A stretch of DNA of 64,000 nucleotides from Pseudomonadota bacterium (GTDB lineage: Bacteria; Pseudomonadota; Alphaproteobacteria; Rhizobiales; Pleomorphomonadaceae): positions 62,001-126,000 of the forward strand of contig JAEZHI010000006.1 in assembly GCA_023436885.1 (NCBI GenBank). Reading direction: 5' to 3'. The position numbers and the translations under genes are program-made. The notes below the pieces were generated by a model that saw only the letters and a list, made by a program, of their open reading frames with translations, was not told the DNA's origin and did no database searches. Below are positions 41,981 through 51,014 of the stretch, in pieces (the stretch's first letter is position 1; each line of letters begins with the position of its first letter).

Positions 41981-42274
41981 TTAGGCGCCAGCGGCTACCC
42001 TGCGGCGTTCCTGCATACTGTCACGATAGGCGCGCTGCTGTTCGACGATCTGCTGCCGCCGCTCGGCCAAGTCGGAGGTGGCCAGTCGCTTTTCGATATG
42101 TGCGTTGATCACGTCGATCGCCAGCGGAAAGCAGCCACAGCAGCGCCCCCGCGTTCCAAGTTGGCGGTATACCAGCCCGGGCGTTATGACACGCAACGGC
42201 ATTTCGGTCAGGAGTTCGTCGACAGCGCCTTGGATGTCTTCGACGGTCAGAACGTTGCAGTGACAGACGATCAT
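41981..42274 (-). CDS. bfd: bacterioferritin-associated ferredoxin
   Basis: A 97-residue [2Fe-2S] protein. It begins MIVCHCNVLTVEDIQGAVDELL (CxC), and the second cysteine pair is in RGRCCGCFPLAIDVI, the BFD_like pattern C-x-C-n-C-x2-C. A charged helical tail of about 35 residues (ERRQQIVEQQRAYRDSMQERRR) makes it longer than E. coli Bfd (64 residues). It donates electrons to Bfr to release iron. CCGGAG precedes the ATG and a Fur-type box lies 90 bp upstream. Confidence 0.93.
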   Translation of the reverse strand: MIVCHCNVLTVEDIQGAVDELLTEMPLRVITPGLVYRQLGTRGRCCGCFPLAIDVINAHIEKRLATSDLAERRQQIVEQQRAYRDSMQERRRVAAGA

Positions 42275-42364
42275 CGATGAACTCCGGGGGCGCTATTTGC
42301 TGCGCCCGTAGCTCCGCGTTTCTCTTTGGCGAGAAATAGGCGTCTACGCCAATCCGGCCTTGTT

Positions 42365-42379
42365 GATAATCATTCTCAA
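42365..42379. promoter_or_regulatory. Fur-type 7-1-7 box upstream of bfd
   Basis: TGATAAT-C-ATTCTCA matches the Fur 7-1-7 pattern with one base off the perfect palindrome. It is the same type as 2719-2733 and different from the ICE box before bfr. Bfd is needed under low iron and Bfr under high iron, so opposite control is sensible. Confidence 0.6.
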
Positions 42380-42482
42380 CTTCATTTTCAAGCACGTGGT
42401 AACCCGAGGGGTGCCCGCGCAGGTCTGCCGGTCGTCCGGCGCAGGTCTGTGGAGGCGACCCCGACGCTTCCGAATGTCAATA

Positions 42483-42518
42483 AAAAACACCCGGCGGGAG
42501 TACTCACCGGGTGTTTTT
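42483..42518. terminator. bidirectional Rho-independent terminator
   Basis: AAAAACACCCGG (42483-42494) and CCGGGTGTTTTT (42507-42518) form a perfect 12-bp stem with A and T runs on either side. It lies 21 bp after the kinase stop on the minus strand. Confidence 0.85.
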
Positions 42519-42539
42519 ATCTTCAAATATTTCAATAAT

Positions 42540-45500
42540 TTATTCAGCGAGGACCCGTGTCGACGGGAAGGTGATCTGGATCATCGTTCCCTGACCGGGC
42601 GTCGAGTCGATCTGGAAGGCGGCGCGGTTGGCTTCGACAAGAGCCTTGGTGAGCGGCAGGCCAAGACCTGTCCCACCACCAGTCCGTGAGGTCGACAGCT
42701 GGCGAAATGGCTCCATCGCCTTGACGATGTCGCCTTCGCTCATGCCATGGCCGGTATCGCGCACCCTTAGAACCACTTCGCCGCTTTCCTCATAAAGCGT
42801 CGAGACGATCACCTGCCCGCCGGCCGAGTTGAACTTCACGGCGTTGGAAAGAAGGTTGAGGATGATCTGGCGGAGGCTGCGGTTGTCGGCGACAACCGGC
42901 GGCAGGCTGGACGACAGCGACGTCCGGATGATGATCCGCTCACGGTTGGCCTGAGGCTGCATCAACGCCGCGCACTCCCGCACAACATCGTTGAGCCCCA
43001 CCGCTTCGAAGGTCAGCTCAAGCTTGCCGGCTTCGATCTTTGAGAGATCCAGAAGATCGTTCACCAGACTCATGATGTGTGTGCCCGACACATGGATGTC
43101 GCGCAGATACTCCTTGTAGCGATCGTTCCCGATCGGCCCAAAACGCTCCTCCATCATGACTTCGGAAAAACCGATGATGGCGTTCAGCGGTGTACGGATC
43201 TCGTGACTCATCTTCGCCAGGAAGTCGGACTTCTGCGAGGATGCATTCTCGGCAGCCTTCTTGGCCGATGTCAGCTCCTCTTCGGCGCGCTTCCACTGGG
43301 TGATATCGCGCAGAACGGCACAGAACTTGGTCGTCGATACCCGGCCGACCGTCATGAACAGCGGCACCAGGCCGCCGCCGGTGACACGACCTATGACCTC
43401 GCGGCCGTCGTTTAGCACGCTGGACAGGGCGTTCCGACCGAGCCCGTCGAGATAATCCAGCGCTGAACGATGACTTTCCGGCGCGAGCAGATCGACAAAG
43501 GCCATGCCGATCATGTGCGAGCGTTCGGTGCCGAACAGTGCTTCGGCGGATTTGTTGGCGCCAATCACCAGCCCCTTGTGGTCGAGCACCAGAACGCCAT
43601 CAGTGGCAGTATCCAGAATAGCTTCAAGATCTTCTACCCGCTGCTCTGCGGTGGCAAGGCGATCGCGGCTGGTCGTCGCAACGGTTTCCTGGACAACGAG
43701 TAGCGAGGCAATCCCGCCCTCCATCGGCATCGAATGCAAGCGGGCCGAGACAGGAATTTCAACGCCATCACGGCGTCTGATGGCAGGAATCGAGGCGTCG
43801 CGGTTGAGTGCAGATCCTTCAAACACCTGGGCGAAGCCGCCATCGGCGTCGATCGCCGCGACATCCTGATATCCGCAAAGATCCAGGAAAGCTCGGTTGG
43901 CATGAATGATGTCGCCGCCCCTGAGGATGGCAAGGGCAACCGGCAGCTTGTCGAGCAGGGCGATGTCGACGGCCGGACCGGTCGTCTCCACTTGTGCTTC
44001 GAACTTGCGGCCTATGACGGGAACCTCGGCCGGCAAAGCCCTTTCGGTGGGCTCCGCGAGGATGCGAGGTCCGAACGCATCAGCCAACGCCTCGGCAATC
44101 TTGTCAAAAGCGTCACGCTCCGGCTTTGAAAGCGCTTGCGCTTTTTCGCTCGCAAGATTCACAAGACGTGAAGGGGAGGGTGCTGGCTTTGCAGTCGTCT
44201 CGTCAACCGAGACGGCCGGCGCCTCTGGCTCGACTTCCTCTGCCGTTTCATTCGCGATCGGAGCGGCAACGATTGGCAGCGGCTCCCGTAAGTCTTCTTC
44301 GACCGCTGAAGACTTGGCCTCGGCCCGGCCGCTTACGGCATCATCGATCGACGTTGAAGGAGGTACTTCGGCGTCAGATGCCGGAAGTTCTTCTGCTAGG
44401 TCGGAACTCTCAACCGAGATTACAGGCTCGCCTGAGGTATCTGTCTCGGGCAATTCGGTATCGTTGTTCGAAGAGGCAGTCTCGGCTTCCGTGGCAAAGC
44501 CTGCGGCTTTAAGAGAAGCTGCGCCTTCCGTGGAAACGGTGTCCGGCGAGCCGAGCTCTGCCTGAAACTCCGCCTCGGAGGCGCCGGAAGCTTCAGTTGC
44601 TGCAGACTGGTCGGCTTCGTCTGGGGTAGCGGTGTCGGATACATCCGGATCCGCACGCGTAATCTGCGTTTCGCCATCCTGCGCCGTGGTCTCTCCGACG
44701 AAGTTGGCGGTCTCATCTTTCAGCTCGCCCGTCTCTGAATTCTCAGCGACGCTTGCACCCGAAATGACCGGTACCTGATCTGTCGCGTCCAAGGCCAACT
44801 CGTCGGACGTGACCAACTCGGTCGCTTCGTCGAGTGATTGCTCCGGCACATCCGGATCGACAGAAGGGAGGTTGTTCACCTCGTCGGGTTGGGAAAGGGC
44901 AATCGGTTCGGCCGGGATCGGCGCCTCAAACGTTGCACCTGTCTTCAGGACGCCAAAGCCGCGGTAGCCTCTGAACGACCGCTCGCGACCGAACACCGGC
45001 ATACCCGCGAGATCAGCCGGCACGCGCAGGTTCTCGCCTTCCACCGGCCAGTCGACCGTAAGGCCGGTGAAGGTGTCGCGATGGCCAAGGGCTTCGGCAA
45101 TGCGTCCCGCCGGATCGAACTCGAGACGTCCAGCCACTTCAGCCCACGTCCGCCCGAGGATGTCGGCCATGCCGGGCCCAACCGTCTGAGCGAGATCGGC
45201 TGAAACGAAGGTGAACGCGAGCTGAGGATCCAGCTCGAAGACGAAACGCACTGTTTTACCGTGGGCCGGAAACGAGAATGCAGCTTCCGTTGCGTCCGGC
45301 GTGGCTTCAATGGTCTCGGTGTCGACGGCTTCGGCCACGGTTTCTGTTGTCGTGGAGGTCTCGTCGGGGAGGATCTCAGCTGTGGCAACCAAAGGCTCGG
45401 CTGCGTCCGACGGCGCATCTGTGACTTCTGGCCCGACGGGCGGAAGCTGATCCACCTCGGCCGCTTCAGATTCGGTTTCCCCGGCTATTCCCTCTGCAAC

Positions 45501-46202
45501 GTCTTCCACGTCGGAAACGGTCGGGTGTTGCTCGGTCTCGGCCTCATTGAGGAGCTGTGCCAATGCGCTGCCTATATCTTCCGTAACCTCTGCTCCGGCA
45601 GTGCCGGAGAGAGGCTCCTCGGAGAAGGCCGATGGTTCCGTTGCGCTTTCCTCGGCTAACGCGTCATCTGGCTGTGGGAACTCCGCGACAATCAGCTCGT
45701 CCGAGCTTTCATATGCATCTGCCGGCGGGGCGGCCAGAGCAATGCCGCTGGAGGCATCGGCGGTTGACTCAGCGCTCGGCATCGACGTTGCCGCCAGCGC
45801 CGCATACGCTGCGGCGGGATCGCCGGCGAGCGAGCCAGTTCCGTCGACAACAGTCAGCAGGACTGCCTTGACACCGTCAACCACGACCCGGCTTGCCTTG
45901 CAGACCGTTGGCCGGGGCAACATTCCACGCTGAAGCGGGAGTCGCTCGATCCTATCCTGCCCAACAACCAACGTTTCGTCCAAAACAGCAATACGTCGGG
46001 CGAACGGCGACGCTGTTGAAAAGCGGAGGGCGTTCAACTTCTCCACTGTTGTAGCGCCAAAAAAGGCAGCACCGGCAGCGTTAGCCCAAAGCAGTTGACT
46101 GCCAGTCCGGTCCACAACAAAAGCCGGTCGCGTGTCCGCAACCAAAGCCTCGATGGGTTCGGCTTGGCTTATGGCTTTGAACAGATTTGCTCCGCCGGAC
46201 AT
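42540..46202 (-). CDS. large cytoplasmic PdhS-like PAS sensor histidine kinase
   Basis: A 1220-residue kinase; GTGGAG precedes the ATG at 46202. No membrane segment or signal peptide is seen. An N-terminal PAS-like fold (residues about 20-120) is followed by a long acidic Ala/Glu/Ser/Thr/Pro-rich segment, a second PAS-like block (about 330-420) and another acidic disordered stretch to about 700. Then come PAS domains (about 740-960; LLDKLPVALAILRGG, AILDTATDGVLVLD), the HisKA H-box SHEIRTPLNAIIGF with His at about 1000, and the ATPase N-box NLLSNAVKF, DTGHGM and GTGLGL. The stretch IIGFSEVMMEERFGPIGNDRYKEYLRDIH is nearly identical to the PdhS/PleC/DivJ group (shown in two parts of the protein's 1005-1035 region). 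Such kinases act on DivK in cell-cycle polarity. It is single-gene with its own terminator. Confidence 0.88.
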   Translation of the reverse strand: MSGGANLFKAISQAEPIEALVADTRPAFVVDRTGSQLLWANAAGAAFFGATTVEKLNALRFSTASPFARRIAVLDETLVVGQDRIERLPLQRGMLPRPTVCKASRVVVDGVKAVLLTVVDGTGSLAGDPAAAYAALAATSMPSAESTADASSGIALAAPPADAYESSDELIVAEFPQPDDALAEESATEPSAFSEEPLSGTAGAEVTEDIGSALAQLLNEAETEQHPTVSDVEDVAEGIAGETESEAAEVDQLPPVGPEVTDAPSDAAEPLVATAEILPDETSTTTETVAEAVDTETIEATPDATEAAFSFPAHGKTVRFVFELDPQLAFTFVSADLAQTVGPGMADILGRTWAEVAGRLEFDPAGRIAEALGHRDTFTGLTVDWPVEGENLRVPADLAGMPVFGRERSFRGYRGFGVLKTGATFEAPIPAEPIALSQPDEVNNLPSVDPDVPEQSLDEATELVTSDELALDATDQVPVISGASVAENSETGELKDETANFVGETTAQDGETQITRADPDVSDTATPDEADQSAATEASGASEAEFQAELGSPDTVSTEGAASLKAAGFATEAETASSNNDTELPETDTSGEPVISVESSDLAEELPASDAEVPPSTSIDDAVSGRAEAKSSAVEEDLREPLPIVAAPIANETAEEVEPEAPAVSVDETTAKPAPSPSRLVNLASEKAQALSKPERDAFDKIAEALADAFGPRILAEPTERALPAEVPVIGRKFEAQVETTGPAVDIALLDKLPVALAILRGGDIIHANRAFLDLCGYQDVAAIDADGGFAQVFEGSALNRDASIPAIRRRDGVEIPVSARLHSMPMEGGIASLLVVQETVATTSRDRLATAEQRVEDLEAILDTATDGVLVLDHKGLVIGANKSAEALFGTERSHMIGMAFVDLLAPESHRSALDYLDGLGRNALSSVLNDGREVIGRVTGGGLVPLFMTVGRVSTTKFCAVLRDITQWKRAEEELTSAKKAAENASSQKSDFLAKMSHEIRTPLNAIIGFSEVMMEERFGPIGNDRYKEYLRDIHVSGTHIMSLVNDLLDLSKIEAGKLELTFEAVGLNDVVRECAALMQPQANRERIIIRTSLSSSLPPVVADNRSLRQIILNLLSNAVKFNSAGGQVIVSTLYEESGEVVLRVRDTGHGMSEGDIVKAMEPFRQLSTSRTGGGTGLGLPLTKALVEANRAAFQIDSTPGQGTMIQITFPSTRVLAE

Positions 46203-46756
46203 GTCGCGTCTCCACATTTTCCGACACCGGGGCGTCACGACCTACCGCGCCAGCATCTGCTTCGTCGTGTCTGGCCGATCGATCAAGCTGAATAACTAAA
46301 GCCGGCCCGTATAGCTTTTTCAGTCAACCATACGTTAATAATATGGCACCCAGTCAGGCGCCACAGTCGATTTTGAAGTTACCACGGCAACCTCTCAATA
46401 ACCTTAATTTCAAATTCTCCCCAAATCCGTCAGCATGGCGACCGCTGCCTCGCGTCCTGCGCCTCAACGAGGAACATCGTTTTGCGCCAACGAGATGGAG
46501 TCAAAGCGCCGCCGGGACACTGCAATTTTTTGACCCAAAATGGCAGAATTCTCCGGAAAATGACGACCTTGTTTCCCGTCTTTGTTTTGTCTGAGAGCAC
46601 AAACCAGCCTTGGTTGTTGGAGTGCTCGTTTTCGTTGAACAATAACCGCCTCCGACTACCTATTCAGTATTTCGGCAACGATTTTGTTCAAGGATGTGCG
46701 CCCGCGCAGCTGTCAGGGCAGCGAGGCATCAGCAGCGTCAAGAGCGGAAAAGAGCC
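46203..46756. other. 554-bp divergent region between the kinase and the EIIC-EAL gene
   Basis: This stretch is AT-richer than the flanking genes and holds no frame with family support. It should contain both divergent promoters. A short inverted repeat CCATA/TATGG surrounds TTAATAA near 46328-46346. No operator or RNA family is recognised. Confidence 0.5.
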
Positions 46757-48976
46757 ATGGCAGATGAGCCGGTCGAAAGCGAAGCAAAAGCACGATCTGC
46801 AGATATGCGGTTGATCCGCGTATCACTGCCATCCGCTAATGGATCTGAGGGTATTCGATTACCAAGCCACCAGTTACTGCCGATCATCGAAAAGATGGGC
46901 CGTTTTGCAGATTGGCCTCTCATGGTTGCCATTCGTCGCGCCTTGCTCATGTCACTACCCTTGGTTTTGATCGGCGCCTTCGCTCATTTCATTGGTACTT
47001 TAGCCTCCTTTCCTTTTGCCACTGCGGTTCCGAAGGAGTGGCTCGAGGCCATCAGAGCTGTCTGCAGCATTACCATAGCGGGAACCTTTGGCCTTGTTGC
47101 GCTAATTTCTGTAATCGGCTTTGCATACTCCTTCGCCTTTGAGACCGAGAGCCTGCCAAGCCATCATCCGGTAAATCCGGTGAGTGCGGCTGTCGTGGCT
47201 CTGTCTTGCTTTTTCATAGCGGTGGCGCCCGACACATTGGATCGTTGGCGGGAGGCACTGTCTCTGACCCGCGGTTTGCCCGCCGCACTATTCGTCGCAT
47301 TCAGTGCAAGCTGCCTGTTTCTGTTTCTTGCGCGTCGACCGTCGTTTGGGCTTCGGCTGCGAGGCTTCGGTGCGGACCCGCTCGTCCGCGACCTGCTCTC
47401 GGTACTTCCCGCTGCAACAATCACAATCATTACTTTTGCAGTTTTGAGGCAGCTTCAACTAGGTCTCGGGGGCCTGGACCTTCCAGCTGCACTGTCGACT
47501 GCGATTGCCGCCCCCTTCGCCAACGTTCAACCATCGGCATTCTCCGCCGCAGCCTATTCGCTTACACGGCAGGTCATTTGGTTCTTCGGCGGCCATGGCT
47601 TCAATATGCTGATGCCGGTGCTTGAGCAGTTGGTTCTGTCTGCCGGGCAAGCAGACGGAGCCTCCAACATCATCACGTGGAGCTTTTTCAATATTTACAC
47701 CGGCATGGGTGGGGCGGGCTCGACGCTCTGCCTCGTTGTCGCGCTTCTCTTTGCCGACCAAGAACCATCCGCACGCCGACTTGCTTGGCTTTCGCTTCTG
47801 CCGGCCCTCATCAATGTCAATGAACCCCTAGTGTTCGGGCTGCCGCTGATCCTCAACCCGATCTACGCAATCCCATTCATTTTCACGCCAGTCGTACTGT
47901 CATTTGTCGGCTATTACGCAACGGTCACCGGTCTTGTTCCTCTCGCCAGTCACCTCGTCCCCTGGACGGTTCCCCCGTTTGTCAGCGGATACCTCGCCAC
48001 CGGCTCTTCAGCAGGTATCCTAGCGCAACTCACGGCGCTGACAATCGGCACGCTCCTTTATCTGCCCTTCGTGCGCATTGCGGCACGGCTCAGGTTGGAA
48101 ACCAATTCCAAGGCCATGCGGGCATTGCTCGATGCGTCTGAAGTTGGCGATGCCGGGCACGGCTACCGGCTGATCGATTTGCCGGGTACGGCTGGACGAT
48201 TTGCTGGTGTGCTGGCGTCTGACCTTGATGATGCCTTCGGTTCGGGAGCACTCTATCTCCAGTACCAGCCGCAGGTCCACATCGACGAACAACGTGTCTT
48301 CGGCGTTGAGGCTTTGCTCCGCTGGGAACACGAGGTCTACGGACGCATTCCGCCTTCGGTCACCGTGGCGCTGGCGGAGGACACGGGGCTGATCGACAAG
48401 TTGGGTGAATACGTCCTGCGGCAAGCCTGCCGACAGCGTGTTGCTTGGTCCGGTCTGGTCCCCCACGATCTCATCGTCTCGGTAAATGTGTCGCCGCGCC
48501 AGCTGCACAGAGCAGATTTTGACCAAGCGATTCTCAGGATTCTGGCCGAGGAAGGTCTCGATCCAGCCCTTCTCGAGCTGGAGATTACCGAGTCGACAAC
48601 GCTGGTGCCGGCGGTCCAAGCGCTCGACGCGTTGCTCCGGTTGCGTCATGCAAGAGTTCGCATCGCTCTCGACGATTTCGGCATGGGGCATACTTCGCTG
48701 CACTACTTGCGCGAACTACCTCTTGATACGTTGAAAATCGACCGCTCCCTGACATTCACCAGCCAGGGCGACCTCAACGAGCACGTGATCCGGTCGATCG
48801 TGAACCTCAGCCGTACTCTCGGTCTCAGGGCAGTGGTCGAAGGCATCGAACAACCTGAGCAGCTGCCACGCTTCATCGATCTCGGCTGTCAGCGCTTTCA
48901 GGGCTATCTATTCTCCCAACCCCTCGGTGGTCGGGAGTGTCTCGCCTATATTCGCGCTAACGATGGTATGATCTAG
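46757..48976 (+). CDS. PTS EIIC-like membrane domain fused to an EAL phosphodiesterase domain
   Basis: A 739-residue protein. The ATG at 46757 follows GAGCGGAAAAGAG; the frame to 46694 is possible. Residues about 45-435 form a lactose/cellobiose-type EIIC with roughly ten membrane segments and the two family landmarks: FGGHGFNMLMP (the sugar-binding His loop) and INVNEPLVFGLPLILNP (the catalytic Glu motif, almost identical to ChbC). No IIA or IIB domain is fused or present in the window. Residues about 490-735 are an EAL domain with VEALLRW (EAL at 518-520), NVSPRQL, EITES, DDFGMGHTSL, KIDRS and EGIEQPEQ, a complete c-di-GMP phosphodiesterase set. It probably senses or imports a sugar and lowers c-di-GMP in response. 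It has no GGDEF. Confidence 0.9.
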   Translation: MADEPVESEAKARSADMRLIRVSLPSANGSEGIRLPSHQLLPIIEKMGRFADWPLMVAIRRALLMSLPLVLIGAFAHFIGTLASFPFATAVPKEWLEAIRAVCSITIAGTFGLVALISVIGFAYSFAFETESLPSHHPVNPVSAAVVALSCFFIAVAPDTLDRWREALSLTRGLPAALFVAFSASCLFLFLARRPSFGLRLRGFGADPLVRDLLSVLPAATITIITFAVLRQLQLGLGGLDLPAALSTAIAAPFANVQPSAFSAAAYSLTRQVIWFFGGHGFNMLMPVLEQLVLSAGQADGASNIITWSFFNIYTGMGGAGSTLCLVVALLFADQEPSARRLAWLSLLPALINVNEPLVFGLPLILNPIYAIPFIFTPVVLSFVGYYATVTGLVPLASHLVPWTVPPFVSGYLATGSSAGILAQLTALTIGTLLYLPFVRIAARLRLETNSKAMRALLDASEVGDAGHGYRLIDLPGTAGRFAGVLASDLDDAFGSGALYLQYQPQVHIDEQRVFGVEALLRWEHEVYGRIPPSVTVALAEDTGLIDKLGEYVLRQACRQRVAWSGLVPHDLIVSVNVSPRQLHRADFDQAILRILAEEGLDPALLELEITESTTLVPAVQALDALLRLRHARVRIALDDFGMGHTSLHYLRELPLDTLKIDRSLTFTSQGDLNEHVIRSIVNLSRTLGLRAVVEGIEQPEQLPRFIDLGCQRFQGYLFSQPLGGRECLAYIRANDGMI

Positions 48977-49122
48977 GGTTTTCAAGGGTTTCGCCAGTAC
49001 TCCGGTAGTTTTATGGGAGGCAAATCCAAAGCGTGCTACCAAAACAAGGCGAGGGCGCGCGGCGGCGCTACAGGTTGAGTCCGGATTTTTGCCGCGCGAG
49101 TTTGAAGTAGCTGGGAGGTATT

Positions 49123-49791
49123 ATGTCCATCACTTCGTCGGCGTCGTTGGCTGCAATTATCGATCACACCATTCTTCGTGCGGACGCGGTTGAAGCTGAA
49201 GTCGAGCAGTTTTGCGCCGAAGCGCTGCAGTGGAAATTCGCCTCCGTTTGCGTCAACCCGATCAACATACCGCGCGCGGTTGCGGCGCTGCGTGGTTCGA
49301 CGGTGAAGGCTTGCTCGGTTGTCGGCTTTCCGCTTGGCGCAACGCCGACCGAGGTGAAACTTCGGGAGGCGGAATGGGCGGTCTCTGAGGGGGCAGCCGA
49401 AGTGGACATGGTGATCTCGATCGGCACGCTGAAGAGTCTTGGCGCCGGGCCGATTGGTGAGGAAGTCGGAGCGTTGAAGGCAGCTTGTGGTCCTGCCTTG
49501 CTCAAGGTCATTCTGGAAACGGCGCTTCTCACGGACGATGAGATTGTTGCCGCTTCGCTTGCAGCCAAGGCGGCCGGGGCCGATTTCGTGAAGACCTCTA
49601 CTGGCTTTACCCAAAAGGGAGCCACTGTGGAGGCGGTGGCGCTGATGAGGCGTACGGTTGGGCCGGACGTCGGCGTCAAGGCTTGCGGCGGCATCCGGTC
49701 CTTTGCAGAAGCGATGGCAATGATCGGCGCAGGGGCCAACCGGATCGGTACCAGCCGCGGTATGGCATTGATGAGAGAGGCGACCTTCTAG
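49123..49791 (+). CDS. deoC: deoxyribose-phosphate aldolase
   Basis: A 222-residue class I aldolase. IDHTIL with the conserved Asp/His start, FASVCVNP, a KACSVVGFPLGAT strand, EVDMVISIG, KVILETALL and the Schiff-base Lys in GADFVKTSTGF are all present. VGVKACGGIRSFAEA carries the second catalytic Lys. It cleaves 2-deoxyribose-5-phosphate to acetaldehyde and glyceraldehyde-3-phosphate. AGGAG-like GGGAGG lies upstream of the ATG. No other nucleoside-catabolism gene is adjacent and a terminator follows. Confidence 0.95.
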   Translation: MSITSSASLAAIIDHTILRADAVEAEVEQFCAEALQWKFASVCVNPINIPRAVAALRGSTVKACSVVGFPLGATPTEVKLREAEWAVSEGAAEVDMVISIGTLKSLGAGPIGEEVGALKAACGPALLKVILETALLTDDEIVAASLAAKAAGADFVKTSTGFTQKGATVEAVALMRRTVGPDVGVKACGGIRSFAEAMAMIGAGANRIGTSRGMALMREATF

Positions 49792-49821
49792 GCCATCGTC
49801 CAAGATCGAGTCCAAACAAAC

Positions 49822-49860
49822 GCGCCGCGGACACTTTCGAAAGAGAACCGCGGCGCTTTC
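49822..49860 (+). terminator. Rho-independent terminator after deoC
   Basis: GCGCCGCGG (49822-49830) pairs with CCGCGGCGC (49848-49856), followed by TTTC and ATTTT. It may also serve the convergent aldo/keto reductase gene. Confidence 0.75.
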
Positions 49861-49880
49861 ATTTTAAGAGGTAGTGAAGC

Positions 49881-50831
49881 TCAGGCGCTTGCCTTGTTCA
49901 ACAGCTCTATCTCTGCCGGCGTGAGGTGCAGCGTTGCGGCATGGGCGAAGCTTTCGACATGCGCCACCTTGGTGGCGCTGGCGATCGGGGCGGTGATGCC
50001 TGGTCGCGCCATAAGCCAGGCAAGCGCGACTTCCGCCGGCTTGGCATGGTGGGCTTCGGCGACTTGGTCGACCGCCGACAAAATACCGAAGCCGCGCTCA
50101 TTGAGGTATTTCTCGACGCCGCCGGCCCGGCTACTGCCTTTGAGATCATCAGCCGAGCGATACTTGCCGCTCAGGAAGCCCGAGGCGAGGCTATAGTAGG
50201 GCACGACGCCAATATCCTCGTGCATGCAGAGATCGCGCAGCGCCCCATCAAAGTGCGAACGTTCTGCCAGACTGTAGTTGGGCTGAAGCACCTGATAGGA
50301 CGGCAAGTGCGTCCGACGCGAGACGTCGAGAGCCGCGCCAAGCTGCTCGGCGTCAACGTTTGAGACGCCGATCGCCCGCACCTTGCCGGCACGTATCAGC
50401 TTGTCATAGGCGCCGAGCGTCTCCTCGTAGGGCGTCGCGTCAGGCCAGTGGGAAAAATAAAGATCGATGCGATCGATCCCAAGCCGGGACAGCGACCGAT
50501 CGACTGCCTTCAGTATCCAGGCTTCCCCGAGGCCTTTTTCGCCTGGTCGGCCAAGGTCTGAGCCGACCTTCGTGAAGATCTTCAGTTTGTCCCGCAAGCC
50601 AGGCCGCGCCTTTAGCCAGCGTCCGATGATCGTCTCGGATTCTCCGCCCGTGTTGCCAGGCTTCCAGCGTGAATAGACATCCGCCGTATCGATCGCATCG
50701 AAGCCGTGATCCACGAAGGCGTCCAGCACATCGAAGCTGGCCTTCTCGTCGATGGTCCAGCCAAAGACATTGCCGCCAAATACCAGAGGAGCAATATCGA
50801 AGCCTGTTTTGCCAAGCGGGCGCTTTTTCAT
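49881..50831 (-). CDS. aldo/keto reductase
   Basis: A 316-residue TIM-barrel reductase. GGAGAGG sits just before the ATG at 50831 (MKKRPLGKTGFDI). The catalytic tetrad is visible: Asp and Tyr in DTADVYSRW, Lys in IFTKVG and His in YFSHWPD. QPNYSLAERS and the C-terminal NADPH loop ITAPIASATKVAHVE are typical of the YajO/tas-like AKR group. The substrate is unknown. It is transcribed alone, convergent with deoC. Confidence 0.92.
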   Translation of the reverse strand: MKKRPLGKTGFDIAPLVFGGNVFGWTIDEKASFDVLDAFVDHGFDAIDTADVYSRWKPGNTGGESETIIGRWLKARPGLRDKLKIFTKVGSDLGRPGEKGLGEAWILKAVDRSLSRLGIDRIDLYFSHWPDATPYEETLGAYDKLIRAGKVRAIGVSNVDAEQLGAALDVSRRTHLPSYQVLQPNYSLAERSHFDGALRDLCMHEDIGVVPYYSLASGFLSGKYRSADDLKGSSRAGGVEKYLNERGFGILSAVDQVAEAHHAKPAEVALAWLMARPGITAPIASATKVAHVESFAHAATLHLTPAEIELLNKASA

Positions 50832-51014
50832 TTTCCTCTCCGATCGCTGGAGCATTCGTCGACCAGATCGGAGTGTCCGGCCGTCAAACCAATGCTGCCG
50901 CTTAATTCATCGAGCAGCTGCGTCGAATTGCTGCTGACCGGGGGATTATAGGGGGCTGCGCAACGCCCGTCATGTCGGCGCTTCGGCCAATCCACGACGG
51001 GACGATGCGAGGAG

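Noticed and set aside
42021..42395. 124-residue frame (minus) overlapping bfd
   Set aside because: It overlaps bfd in another frame; the bfd frame has all four Fe-S cysteines.
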